Under the pieces are notes generated by a model that was not told the origin of the DNA, ran no database searches, and saw nothing but the letters and a program-made list of their open reading frames with translations. The translations under genes and the position numbers were made by a program. Positions 18,528-27,979 of a DNA stretch of 42,836 nucleotides are shown piece by piece; the first letter of the stretch is position 1; each line of letters begins with the position of its first letter. Origin of the DNA: an uncultured Pelagibacteraceae bacterium (GTDB lineage: Bacteria; Pseudomonadota; Alphaproteobacteria; Pelagibacterales; Pelagibacteraceae); assembly GCA_902522915.1 (NCBI GenBank), contig CABYXQ010000005.1:1-42836 (forward strand). Reading direction: 5' to 3'.

Positions 18528-21241
18528 TGAGGGTGTCTAATGCAAGGACCTTCATTTATTTTCCAACATACTGGACACTTAGATCCTTTAGCTTTAAAAG
18601 TTTTTACATTTAACTCTGCATTTTTTTCGTAAGAAATTTCTGCTTTAGACGTGATGCACAGTTCTGCAAAATCTATATCTTTTGTGGCTTCTAAAAATTT
18701 ATTATCTAATTTAATTTCTAACTCTGCTTCTAAACTTGATCCAATTTCTTTGCTAGCTCTTTTTTCCTCAATACTAATATTACAAATATTTCTAATTTTA
18801 ATTAGCTCTAACCACTTTTCATTTAATTTAGGATTATAAAAATTTTGAGGGAAATTTATAAATTTTTCAAGATGAACACTTTTTTTACTGTCAAACAATA
18901 ATCTATAAATTTCCTCAGTTGTGAAAGAAAGTATTGGAGCAAACCATTTTAATAATGAATTTAAAATTATATTCAGTAAAATAATTGTTGATTTTCTTTT
19001 TTTGGAGTTTATTGGATCGCAATACAAAGTATCTTTTCTTATGTCGAAATAGAATGCTGACAAATCTACAGTACAAAAATTTAATAATTCTTTATAAAGA
19101 TTATGAAAATCATAATTCTTAAAATACTTTTCAAAATTATGATTTAGCGAATAAATTTTATGTAACATAAAAAGTTCTAATTCGGGTAAATCTTTTAAAT
19201 TTACTTTATTTAAATTAATTTCTTCAAATCTATCGTTTATATTTCCAAGCAAATATCTAAAAGTATTTCTAATTTTTCGATATGACTCAGCGTGCTGATC
19301 AAGTATAGAATAATCTATTCTTAGATCTTCTGCATAATTTGATGATGCAACCCAAATCCTTAAAATATCTGCTCCATATTTTTTTAAAATATCCTCAGGC
19401 GCAATGACATTGCCCAATGATTTTGACATTTTTAATCCTTTTCCATCAACAACAAACCCATGAGATAAAATTGAGTCAAAAGGAGCTCTACCTCTAGTTC
19501 CACATGACTCTAAAAGCGATGAATGAAACCAGCCTCTATGTTGGTCAGATCCTTCTAAGTACATTGAAGCGGGCCACTTTAAATCATTTCTCTTTTCTAA
19601 AACAAACGAATGCGTTGAACCGCTATCAAACCAAACTTCAACAATATCAGTCATTTTTTCATAATCTGCAGCCTTATATTTGCTTCCTAAAAACCGTTGA
19701 GGATTATCAGAGAACCAACAATCTGATCCTTCCATCTCATATATGTTTGCTATATTTTCATTAACTTCATCATCTACTAAAATTTCTTTCGTTGCTTTGT
19801 TAATAAATATTGGAAGAGGAACACCCCAAACCCTTTGTCTTGATACACACCAGTCAGGTCTAGTTTCTATCATAGACTTTAATCTTTCTTTTCCTTTGCT
19901 TGGATAAAAAGTGGTTTCATCTATTGCTTTCAATGCTTTATCTCTCAACTCATGACTTTCCATTGATATAAACCATTGAGGTGTTGCTCTATGCACAAGT
20001 GGAGCTTTAGATCTCCATGAATGTGGATAAGAATGAATTAGTTCACCATTAAATAATAATTTCTTTTGTTCTTTAAGTTTCTCAATAACTATCGGATTAG
20101 CTTTAAAGATATGAATGCCATCAAATAATTTAACATTTTTTGTATATTTTCCATCATCATCAACTGTCTCAATAGCCTTAATTCCATTGTTTAAACATAA
20201 ATTAAAATCATCTGGTCCATGACTTGGTGCACAATGTACTATACCAGTTCCTTGTTCTGTCGTAACAAACCTTGCTTGAAGCATTGGGATATCATAATCA
20301 AAACCTAAATCTAAAAATGGGTGATAACAAATTGTATCTTTTAACTCTTTACCTTTAAATTTTTTAATTTCTTTAAAGTTTTTAATTGAACATTCTTGAA
20401 CAACAGAATTTAATAATGCTTGAGCTATTACTATTTTTTTATTTTTAAAATCACCATCATTATCTATTTGAATTAGTATATAATCTAAACCTTCATTATA
20501 AGCTAAAGCTTTATTTGCTGGTATTGTCCAAGGAGTAGTTGTCCATATTATAATTTCACTACCTGCAAGCTCCTTAATATTTGAAAACTTAACTGGAAAT
20601 GAGGTATAAATGGTATCTGACTTGTGATCATGATATTCAACTTCTGCATCTGCAAGGGCAGTTTTTTCAACTGTTGACCATAGCACTGGTTTAAAACCTT
20701 TATATAAACTTCCTTCTTTTAAAAATTTACCAAGCTCTCGAACAATTTGTGCTTCTGCATCAAAACTCATTGTAGAATAATAATTTTCCCAATCTCCAAC
20801 AACTCCTAATCTTTTAAATTGACTTTTATGAACTTCAATCCATTTTTCAGCAAAGGATCTACACTCTTTTCTGAACTCTACTATTGGTACTTCATTTTTA
20901 TTTTTTTTATTTTTTTTATATTGCTCTTCTATCTTCCATTCAATAGGAAGGCCATGACAATCCCAACCGGGCACATAAATAGAATCTTTTCCATCCATTT
21001 GATGAAACTTTACAATTATATCTTTTAAAATTTTATTAAGTGCGGTACCCATATGAATATTACCATTTGCATATGGGGGTCCATCATGAAGCACAAATTT
21101 TTCTTTGCCTTTGCTAGATCTTCTTAATTCCTTATAAAGATCAATTTTTTTCCAAAATTCTAATATTTCTGGCTCTCTTACTGGTAAATTAGCTTTCATA
21201 GAAAAAGCAGTTTTTGGGAGATTTATTTGTGACTTACTCAT
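18524..21241 (-). CDS. ileS: Isoleucyl-tRNA synthetase
   Basis: Class I synthetase that charges tRNA-Ile and edits valine. The 905 residues fit the bacterial type. The HIGH-equivalent lies at GPPYANGNIHMG (54-65), the WDCHGLPIEWK segment follows, and the editing domain shows WTTTPWTIPAN. The KMSKS loop is LKMSKSLGNV in the second half, preceded by EGSDQHRGWFHSS. The C terminus carries the zinc-binding CPVCW box ending GPCIRHPQ. It overlaps ribF upstream and lspA downstream by four bases each. Confidence 0.98.
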   Translation of the reverse strand: MSKSQINLPKTAFSMKANLPVREPEILEFWKKIDLYKELRRSSKGKEKFVLHDGPPYANGNIHMGTALNKILKDIIVKFHQMDGKDSIYVPGWDCHGLPIEWKIEEQYKKNKKNKNEVPIVEFRKECRSFAEKWIEVHKSQFKRLGVVGDWENYYSTMSFDAEAQIVRELGKFLKEGSLYKGFKPVLWSTVEKTALADAEVEYHDHKSDTIYTSFPVKFSNIKELAGSEIIIWTTTPWTIPANKALAYNEGLDYILIQIDNDGDFKNKKIVIAQALLNSVVQECSIKNFKEIKKFKGKELKDTICYHPFLDLGFDYDIPMLQARFVTTEQGTGIVHCAPSHGPDDFNLCLNNGIKAIETVDDDGKYTKNVKLFDGIHIFKANPIVIEKLKEQKKLLFNGELIHSYPHSWRSKAPLVHRATPQWFISMESHELRDKALKAIDETTFYPSKGKERLKSMIETRPDWCVSRQRVWGVPLPIFINKATKEILVDDEVNENIANIYEMEGSDCWFSDNPQRFLGSKYKAADYEKMTDIVEVWFDSGSTHSFVLEKRNDLKWPASMYLEGSDQHRGWFHSSLLESCGTRGRAPFDSILSHGFVVDGKGLKMSKSLGNVIAPEDILKKYGADILRIWVASSNYAEDLRIDYSILDQHAESYRKIRNTFRYLLGNINDRFEEINLNKVNLKDLPELELFMLHKIYSLNHNFEKYFKNYDFHNLYKELLNFCTVDLSAFYFDIRKDTLYCDPINSKKRKSTIILLNIILNSLLKWFAPILSFTTEEIYRLLFDSKKSVHLEKFINFPQNFYNPKLNEKWLELIKIRNICNISIEEKRASKEIGSSLEAELEIKLDNKFLEATKDIDFAELCITSKAEISYEKNAELNVKTFKAKGSKCPVCWKINEGPCIRHPQ

Positions 21242-22161
21242 TTTGTTTTTTTTGCAATATTCAAATCAATTTTGATCTGGCTTCTTAACTGACTTATATT
21301 ATTAAATTTTCTCTCTTTTCTTATAAATTTTAAAAACTCAACTGATAAATACTTATTATAAAGATTGCCAGAAAAATTAAATAAATGGACCTCTAATAAG
21401 ATTTTTTTTTGGTTAAATGTAGGTCTATAACCAAGATTAGCGATACCTTTAATATATCTATAATTATTTTTTCTCAAAACTTTAACGGCATAAACACCTG
21501 GCTTGGCTAGTACATAATCTTTAATATCTATGTTACATGTAGGGAACCCCATTTTCTTTCCTACTTGTCTTCCTTTTTGCACAATCCCCTCTACACACCA
21601 TTTTCTATTTAAGAGTTTATTCGCTTTATTCAAAAATCCTTTTTCTAAAAGATTTCTAATTAATGTTGATGATACAATTTTATGACTTTTTATAAGTGGT
21701 TTGGGTTTAATAACTTTATAATTATAACTTTCTTCATAACTAATTAATAATTTTACGTCGCCTTCTCTCTTATTTCCAAATCTAAAATTATTACTTACAA
21801 ATATAAATCTAGCGTTTAACTTGTTATATAAAACTTGTTTAATAAAAATAGATGATTTAATTTTAGAAAAAATTTTATCGAATTTTTTAGTTATAATAAA
21901 GTCTACTCCTAATTTTTTTAATAAATTTATTTTTTGACTTCTACTTGATAGTCTAAAATTATTTAATGATTTATTAAAAAACATTTTTGGCATAGGATCA
22001 AAACCTACAACTCCAATCTTAAGCTTATATTTTTTTTTATATTTTTTTGCTAAATTAAATAATTTTTGGTGACCTAGATGAACTCCATCAAAGTTACCAA
22101 TTAATATGATTGATCTTTTATGTTTTTTATTAATATCAAAATTCTTATATAACTTTACCAT
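21238..22161 (-). CDS. ribF: Bifunctional riboflavin kinase / FAD synthetase
   Basis: Makes FMN and FAD from riboflavin. The 307 residues have an N-terminal nucleotidyltransferase domain with LIGNFDGVHLGHQ (20-32) and SSTLIRNLLEKG (about 164-175). The C-terminal flavokinase domain shows GRQVGKKMGFPTCNI and PGVYAVKV. It overlaps the upstream HAD gene by 7 bases and ileS by 4. The ribF-ileS-lspA order is widely conserved. Confidence 0.95.
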   Translation of the reverse strand: MVKLYKNFDINKKHKRSIILIGNFDGVHLGHQKLFNLAKKYKKKYKLKIGVVGFDPMPKMFFNKSLNNFRLSSRSQKINLLKKLGVDFIITKKFDKIFSKIKSSIFIKQVLYNKLNARFIFVSNNFRFGNKREGDVKLLISYEESYNYKVIKPKPLIKSHKIVSSTLIRNLLEKGFLNKANKLLNRKWCVEGIVQKGRQVGKKMGFPTCNIDIKDYVLAKPGVYAVKVLRKNNYRYIKGIANLGYRPTFNQKKILLEVHLFNFSGNLYNKYLSVEFLKFIRKERKFNNISQLRSQIKIDLNIAKKTK

Positions 22162-22973
22162 TTTAAATCTGTCTGTATATAATTAACAACTGACTCATAT
22201 TCTTTTGAGACTTCTTTTATTCCTTTAGCTTTTATTTCATTGGCATGGACTCCATTTGAAATTAACAACGAGTCATAATTTAAAAGGTTTGCACCTCTAA
22301 TATCAGTATTTAAATTATCTCCAATAGATAAGATTTTTTTGTCAATATTATCAATTGATTGATTATACACTTCGGGATAGGGTTTTCCAAAGTAAATAAC
22401 TTCCCCTCCCATTTTTTCAAAAACCATTGCTACTGATCCTGCACATAATTCTCTTACATTTCCACGATCAACAATTAAATCAGGATTAGTACAAATCATT
22501 TTTTTATTTATATATTTTTCAAATAATTTTTTGTAATAATTTAAATTTGTATCATAATTATCAAAAAGACCTGTACATAATAAATATTGAGAATTTTCTA
22601 AATCTTCACATTGATTTTTTTTAAAATCATTAAATAAATCAAAATCTCGGGGTGGCCCAATATGAAAAAATTTTTCTGAATTTAAAAATTTCTTAAGATA
22701 ATTTAATGATGCCTGACCTGAAGTAAAAACATGATCTGTAATTTGTTCATTCATGCCCATATTCTTTAAAAATACTTTTACTGTTTCATTAGGTCTTGGC
22801 GCATTTGTTAAAAGGACAAAATTCTTATTCATCTTAATTAGTTCGTTAAGAGCTATAATGGCTTTATCATGAAGTTTTATTCCATTATGGATCACTCCCC
22901 ATAAATCTATATAAAATAAATCATAATTATCAGCAATTGACCGTAAGCCCTCATTATCTAAATTTTTAGTCAT
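22155..22973 (-). CDS. HAD superfamily class IIA hydrolase (TIGR01459-like)
   Basis: Phosphatase-like HAD protein of 272 residues. Motif I is FYIDLWGVIHNG with Asp23, motif II is LLTNAPRP (about 54-61), and the C-terminal motif is SIGDNLNTDIRGA with FGKPYPEVY before it. The Asp-x-Trp-Gly form of motif I is the variant seen in the TIGR01459 subgroup common in alphaproteobacteria. The substrate is unknown. It is the first gene of the HAD-ribF-ileS-lspA-DUF3035-pgi set and diverges from groES. Confidence 0.88.
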   Translation of the reverse strand: MTKNLDNEGLRSIADNYDLFYIDLWGVIHNGIKLHDKAIIALNELIKMNKNFVLLTNAPRPNETVKVFLKNMGMNEQITDHVFTSGQASLNYLKKFLNSEKFFHIGPPRDFDLFNDFKKNQCEDLENSQYLLCTGLFDNYDTNLNYYKKLFEKYINKKMICTNPDLIVDRGNVRELCAGSVAMVFEKMGGEVIYFGKPYPEVYNQSIDNIDKKILSIGDNLNTDIRGANLLNYDSLLISNGVHANEIKAKGIKEVSKEYESVVNYIQTDLKW

Positions 22974-23040
22974 AATTTAAGGTATAAACTATAAAATTCA
23001 CAAATTCCTAGGATTTTTAGCAACTAATTGCTTATCTTAT

Positions 23041-23069
23041 CTTGAAATAGACGTGACAATATCTATATG
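23041..23069 (+). promoter_or_regulatory. Heat-shock-type promoter of groESL
   Basis: CTTGAAA at 23041-23047, then a 13-base spacer and ATCTATAT (23061-23068). The first box is a perfect sigma-32 -35 element; the second shares the C-x-A-T-x-T positions of CCCCATnT. The same DNA also reads as a sigma-70 site: TTGAAA, 16 bases, TATATG (23064-23069). The hsp20 promoter in this window has the same first box and spacer length, which favours heat-shock control. No CIRCE element is present. Confidence 0.6.
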
Positions 23070-23095
23070 AAGCTCATATTTATAAAGGAGAATTT

Positions 23096-23386
23096 ATGAA
23101 ATTTAAACCGTTACATGACAGAGTTTTAATCGAAGTTTTAGATAGTAGTGAAAAAACTGCTGGTGGAATTATAATCCCAGACTCAGCCCAAGAAAAACCT
23201 CAAGAAGGCAAAGTGGTTGCTATTGGTGGTGGTGCAAAAACAGAAGATGGAAAATTAATTCCAATGGATGTTAAAGTTGGCGATAAAGTTTTATTTGGTA
23301 AATGGTCAGGAACTGAAGTCAAAATTAATGGAAAAGAATACAGCATAATGAAAGAGTCAGACATTATGGGTATTTCGGGTAAATAA
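23096..23386 (+). CDS. groES: Co-chaperonin GroES
   Basis: Heptameric lid of the GroEL folding chamber. The 96 residues are full length, with [12 protein letters not shown] at the start, the mobile-loop [16 protein letters not shown] (23-38), and [19 protein letters not shown] strong Shine-Dalgarno site, AAGGAG at 23085-23090, lies five bases before the ATG, unlike most genes in the window. It is followed by groEL after 23 bases. Confidence 0.98.
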   Translation: MKFKPLHDRVLIEVLDSSEKTAGGIIIPDSAQEKPQEGKVVAIGGGAKTEDGKLIPMDVKVGDKVLFGKWSGTEVKINGKEYSIMKESDIMGISGK

Positions 23387-23391
23387 TTTAA

Positions 23392-25074
<1,683 letters not shown>

Positions 25075-25098
25075 TCCCATACTCACAAAAAGAAATTC

Positions 25099-25129
25099 AA
25101 AGGCCACCTTTTAGGTGGCCTTTTTTTTT
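25099..25129 (+). terminator. Rho-independent terminator of groESL
   Basis: AAAGGCCACCT (25099-25109) and AGGTGGCCTTT (25113-25123) form a perfect 11-base-pair stem with a TTT loop. A run of nine T (25121-25129) follows the GC-rich stem. It is the clearest terminator in the window and lies 25 bases after the groEL stop. Confidence 0.95.
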
Positions 25130-25159
25130 GATTAGATGATAAATATCAAATAAATATTA

Positions 25160-26086
25160 ATGATAAATATATTCTTAGGTTTAACTCCCTTTATTTTTAT
25201 AACTCTAATAGGATTTCTTTTTGGACGTTTTAGAATATTAGATCTTAATCATGCAAAAGTTTTAAACTTATTTTTATTCTATATAGCTGTTCCAGCGCTG
25301 ATAATAAAATTTATTGCAAAAAGTGAAATTAATCAAATAGATTTAACACAAATAACATCATACTTTTTAATGCAATTTATTTGTGGGACTTTTACATATT
25401 TTATTTTAACAAAATATTTTAAACGACCAATACCAGAGTCGATAATTTGGGTTCTTACTGTAGCATTATCAAATCATGTAACATTACTTCTTCCAATTAC
25501 AAAACTTTATTTTAATGACTCTGTAGTTACACAAGTTGGAAGTATTATTTTAATGGATGGAATAATTTTACTATCAGTAATTACTTTTTTTTTAGAAGTT
25601 TCAACAAAGAAAAATATTAAATTGCTTGGATTTTTAAAAAATATTTTATTAAATCCAATGATTTTATCTGTATTGATTGGTTCTTTTATATTTTTAATTA
25701 ATTTTGATATAAGTAATACTCCTGTTGATTATACTCTTTCTAAACTTACAGCCTGCGTGTCTCCTGTTGGTTTATTTGCGATAGGCATAATTTTATCATT
25801 TAATACCAAAAATATTATTAACAAATTGACCACCACAATTTCGATTTTAAAATTAGTTATTTCACCATTAATCTTAGTATTAGTTGGAATTTTATTATTT
25901 GATTTTAGCTCTCCAAAAGATTTCACTGGAGCACTATTTGTTAGTGTGGCCCCATGTGGTGTGAGCGCCGTTATGTTGTGTTCAGCCTACAATGTAAACC
26001 CAGAAAACATAACTAAAGCAATATTTATTACAACGTTTGCATCGATAGGAACAATTTTTTTTGCAATTCAATACTTAACTCTTTAA
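25160..26086 (+). CDS. AEC family transporter (auxin efflux carrier type)
   Basis: An integral membrane protein of 308 residues with about ten helices in two five-helix repeats. The opening IFLGLTPFIFITLIGFLFGR, the FYIAVPALIIKF segment, and the final VSVAPCGVSAVML half match AEC/PIN-type carriers, which in bacteria move malate, malonate or other organic acids. The substrate here is not predictable. It starts 30 bases after the groEL terminator and has no clear Shine-Dalgarno site. Confidence 0.87.
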   Translation: MINIFLGLTPFIFITLIGFLFGRFRILDLNHAKVLNLFLFYIAVPALIIKFIAKSEINQIDLTQITSYFLMQFICGTFTYFILTKYFKRPIPESIIWVLTVALSNHVTLLLPITKLYFNDSVVTQVGSIILMDGIILLSVITFFLEVSTKKNIKLLGFLKNILLNPMILSVLIGSFIFLINFDISNTPVDYTLSKLTACVSPVGLFAIGIILSFNTKNIINKLTTTISILKLVISPLILVLVGILLFDFSSPKDFTGALFVSVAPCGVSAVMLCSAYNVNPENITKAIFITTFASIGTIFFAIQYLTL

Positions 26087-26095
26087 AATAAGAAT

Positions 26096-26209
26096 ATGTC
26101 AAAAAGATATAGTGGTAAATCATTTAAAGATTCAAGTGTTAGCAAAAAAGCTAAATTAAGCCTTAAAGAAAAAAGAAGATTAAAAAAAGAGAAATCTAAA
26201 AAATCCTAA
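26096..26209 (+). CDS. Small lysine-rich protein (37 aa)
   Basis: ATG at 26096-26098, nine bases after the AEC transporter stop; TAA at 26207-26209. The 37 residues begin MSKRYSGKSFKDSSVSK and end in an almost unbroken run of basic residues (KEKRRLKKEKSKKS). No membrane helix or cysteine is visible. The gene ends 2 bases from the 3' end of the helicase tail on the other strand. Composition suggests nucleic-acid or ribosome binding, but this is inference. I do not recognise a family. Its exact fit in the gap supports it as real; length alone does not. Confidence 0.55.
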   Translation: MSKRYSGKSFKDSSVSKKAKLSLKEKRRLKKEKSKKS

Positions 26210-26211
26210 GA

Positions 26212-26580
26212 TTATCTTCTCTTTTTATTATATTTTTTAAAAGTAAAATTTTTAGGTCTATTGTTTCTATTTTTAAATTTTTTCTTACGTTTAAAACTAA
26301 AATTTTTTCTTTCTTCATCAATTGATAGATTTTCTATAGGTTTTTTTCCAAAATATTTAGGATTATTTGTATATCCATTTGGTCTTGTCTTTTTTTTACT
26401 AAAAAGGTTTTTCTTTTTTTTGAAAAGAAAGTCCTTTTTTTCATCAGTTTTTACAGGTTTGTCTAACTTTCTATTTCTAAAAGATTTTCTTTGATCCCTT
26501 AAATTTGATTTACCTTTAAAATCAAAGTTTTTTTTCTCATTATTCCTTAATGATCTATCTAATCTTCTTTTTCCAAATAA
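26212..26580 (-). pseudogene. Frame-shifted basic C-terminal tail of the DEAD-box helicase
   Basis: Directly downstream of the helicase stop there is an open stretch of 122 codons plus stop with no ATG, GTG or TTG start in its frame. The frame begins just after an in-frame stop at about 26605 and passes through the A-runs. The product starts LFGKRRLDRSL and is rich in Lys, Arg, Asn and Phe (for example FKNRNNRPKNFTFKKYNKKRR, shown here in part), as in RhlE-type helicase tails. Removing one A from the A6 run (26591-26596), or adding two, joins it to the helicase as a 524-residue protein. It is either a real split, a slippage product, or a sequence error. Confidence 0.7.
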
Positions 26581-26587
26581 TTTTTTT

Positions 26588-27787
26588 TTATTTTTTAAAA
26601 CTTAATTTTTTTTCTTTTCTAATTTTACTTTTTTTATTGTTTATTCTTTTTCCTCTTCTTTTGTCTTTTATTTTCTTTCTCAAACTATTTGGTACAGATT
26701 TAAAATTGGGATCAATTAATTTATTTATTGAATTCCACATTGATCTATCTTCTGGTGTTAGAAAGGTTAGAGCCGATCCCTCTGACCCTGCTCTAGCAGT
26801 CCTTCCAATTCTGTGAATATAATCTTCTGGTACTTGTGGTAAGTCGTAATTTATAACATGTTGAATTAAAGGAATATCGAGACCTCTAGCGGCAACATCT
26901 GTTGCTATCAAGATTCTTTTTAGTCCTTTTCTAAAAGAATTTATAACTCGATCCCTTTTACTTTGACGTAAATCACCGTGAATTGCATCTACTGAGTGAG
27001 CTTCTTCTTTAAGTCTTTTAACCATTTTATCAGCACTTCTTTTAGTCTTAACAAAAACTAAGATAGACCCTTTTCTAGATAAAAATTGATCTACTAATTC
27101 ATCATATTTATTTTCTTTGAAAACCTGAAGTGTTTCCTGTTTAATTTTAGCAATAGGAATAGAAGTTGCTCCAGTAGAAATTCTTTTAGGATTTTTTAAA
27201 TATTTATCTGAAATTCTTAAAATATTTTCTGGCAAAGTTGCGGAAAATAATAATGTTTGATGATCTTTAGGAATAAATTTTAAAACTAACTCAATTTGTG
27301 GAGTAAATCCCATATCTAACATTCTGTCTGTTTCATCTAGAACAAGATATTTTGTTTTTGACAAATCCAAGCTTCTTCTTTTTAAATGATCATTAATTCT
27401 GCCAGGAGTGCCCACAATAATTCTTGATCTGTTACCTAATTGTCGAAGTTGTTTTTGCATGGCTTCTCCACCTATTAGAAGAGCAGTTTTAATGTTAATT
27501 TTATCACTAATGATACTTTTTATTGCAGACATTACTTGAGAAGCCAATTCTCTTGTTGGACACATAACTAGGGCATATGCGTTTTTATCTAATATTAATT
27601 TATTTATCAGTGGAACACAAAAAGCTAGTGTTTTTCCTGTTCCAGTTTGAGCGGTACCTAAAATATCTTTGCCCTCTAAAGCAATAGGTATTGCCATACC
27701 TTGTATTGGAGTAGGCTTTATAAAATTCATTTTTGATAATGAACTTTTTAATGATTCTTCTATTTTAATTAATTTAAAATTTTCCAT
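26588..27787 (-). CDS. DEAD-box ATP-dependent RNA helicase (RhlE-like)
   Basis: RNA helicase that unwinds RNA in ribosome assembly or mRNA turnover. The 399 residues hold both RecA domains: Q-motif FIKPTPIQ, motif I AQTGTGKT, PTRELA (Ia), GTPGR (Ib), a DETD form of motif II (VLDETDRMLDMGF), motif III SAT, and in domain 2 ATDVAARGLDIP and HRIGRTARAGSEG (VI). Motif II reads Asp-Glu-Thr-Asp rather than Asp-Glu-Ala-Asp. The frame stops after KKLSFKK in a lysine-rich linker at A-runs, and a basic tail continues in the +1 frame. RhlE-group proteins commonly have such tails, so this stop is probably not the ancestral end. Confidence 0.9.
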   Translation of the reverse strand: MENFKLIKIEESLKSSLSKMNFIKPTPIQGMAIPIALEGKDILGTAQTGTGKTLAFCVPLINKLILDKNAYALVMCPTRELASQVMSAIKSIISDKINIKTALLIGGEAMQKQLRQLGNRSRIIVGTPGRINDHLKRRSLDLSKTKYLVLDETDRMLDMGFTPQIELVLKFIPKDHQTLLFSATLPENILRISDKYLKNPKRISTGATSIPIAKIKQETLQVFKENKYDELVDQFLSRKGSILVFVKTKRSADKMVKRLKEEAHSVDAIHGDLRQSKRDRVINSFRKGLKRILIATDVAARGLDIPLIQHVINYDLPQVPEDYIHRIGRTARAGSEGSALTFLTPEDRSMWNSINKLIDPNFKSVPNSLRKKIKDKRRGKRINNKKSKIRKEKKLSFKK

Positions 27788-27979
27788 TTAATGATTAAGA
27801 AATTTATTTTAAGAGATTATGTTCTTAATTTTACGTTACATCTAATTTTACTGGGATATCTATATGTTTTTAAAACAATCACAAGAAATGAATTTTTTAT
27901 TAAAGCCTATTTATTAAGCAAATTCGGGTGTTTTTTTAAGTTTTTAAATTAAAGAATTAATGTATAAGAGCGACAAATT
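27788..27979. other. Spacer between divergent helicase and typA genes
   Basis: This 192-base AT-rich spacer is the longest intergenic stretch in the window. It should hold promoters for both genes, but I cannot pick convincing boxes. A 53-codon frame starts at 27791 (MIKKFILRDYV) and ends at 27952, discussed under findings. No hairpin with a GC-rich stem is evident. Confidence 0.5.

Noticed and set aside
23018-23033. TAGCAA-CTAA-TTGCTT imperfect inverted repeat before groES, as a CIRCE/HrcA operator
   Set aside because: CIRCE is TTAGCACTC-N9-GAGTGCTAA. This repeat is shorter, has a four-base spacer and a mismatch, and lacks the conserved core.
26261-26816. Two plus-strand open frames rich in Phe and Leu opposite the helicase and its tail
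   Set aside because: They are complements of AAA-rich lysine codons (TTT gives Phe). The minus strand has the real helicase motifs.
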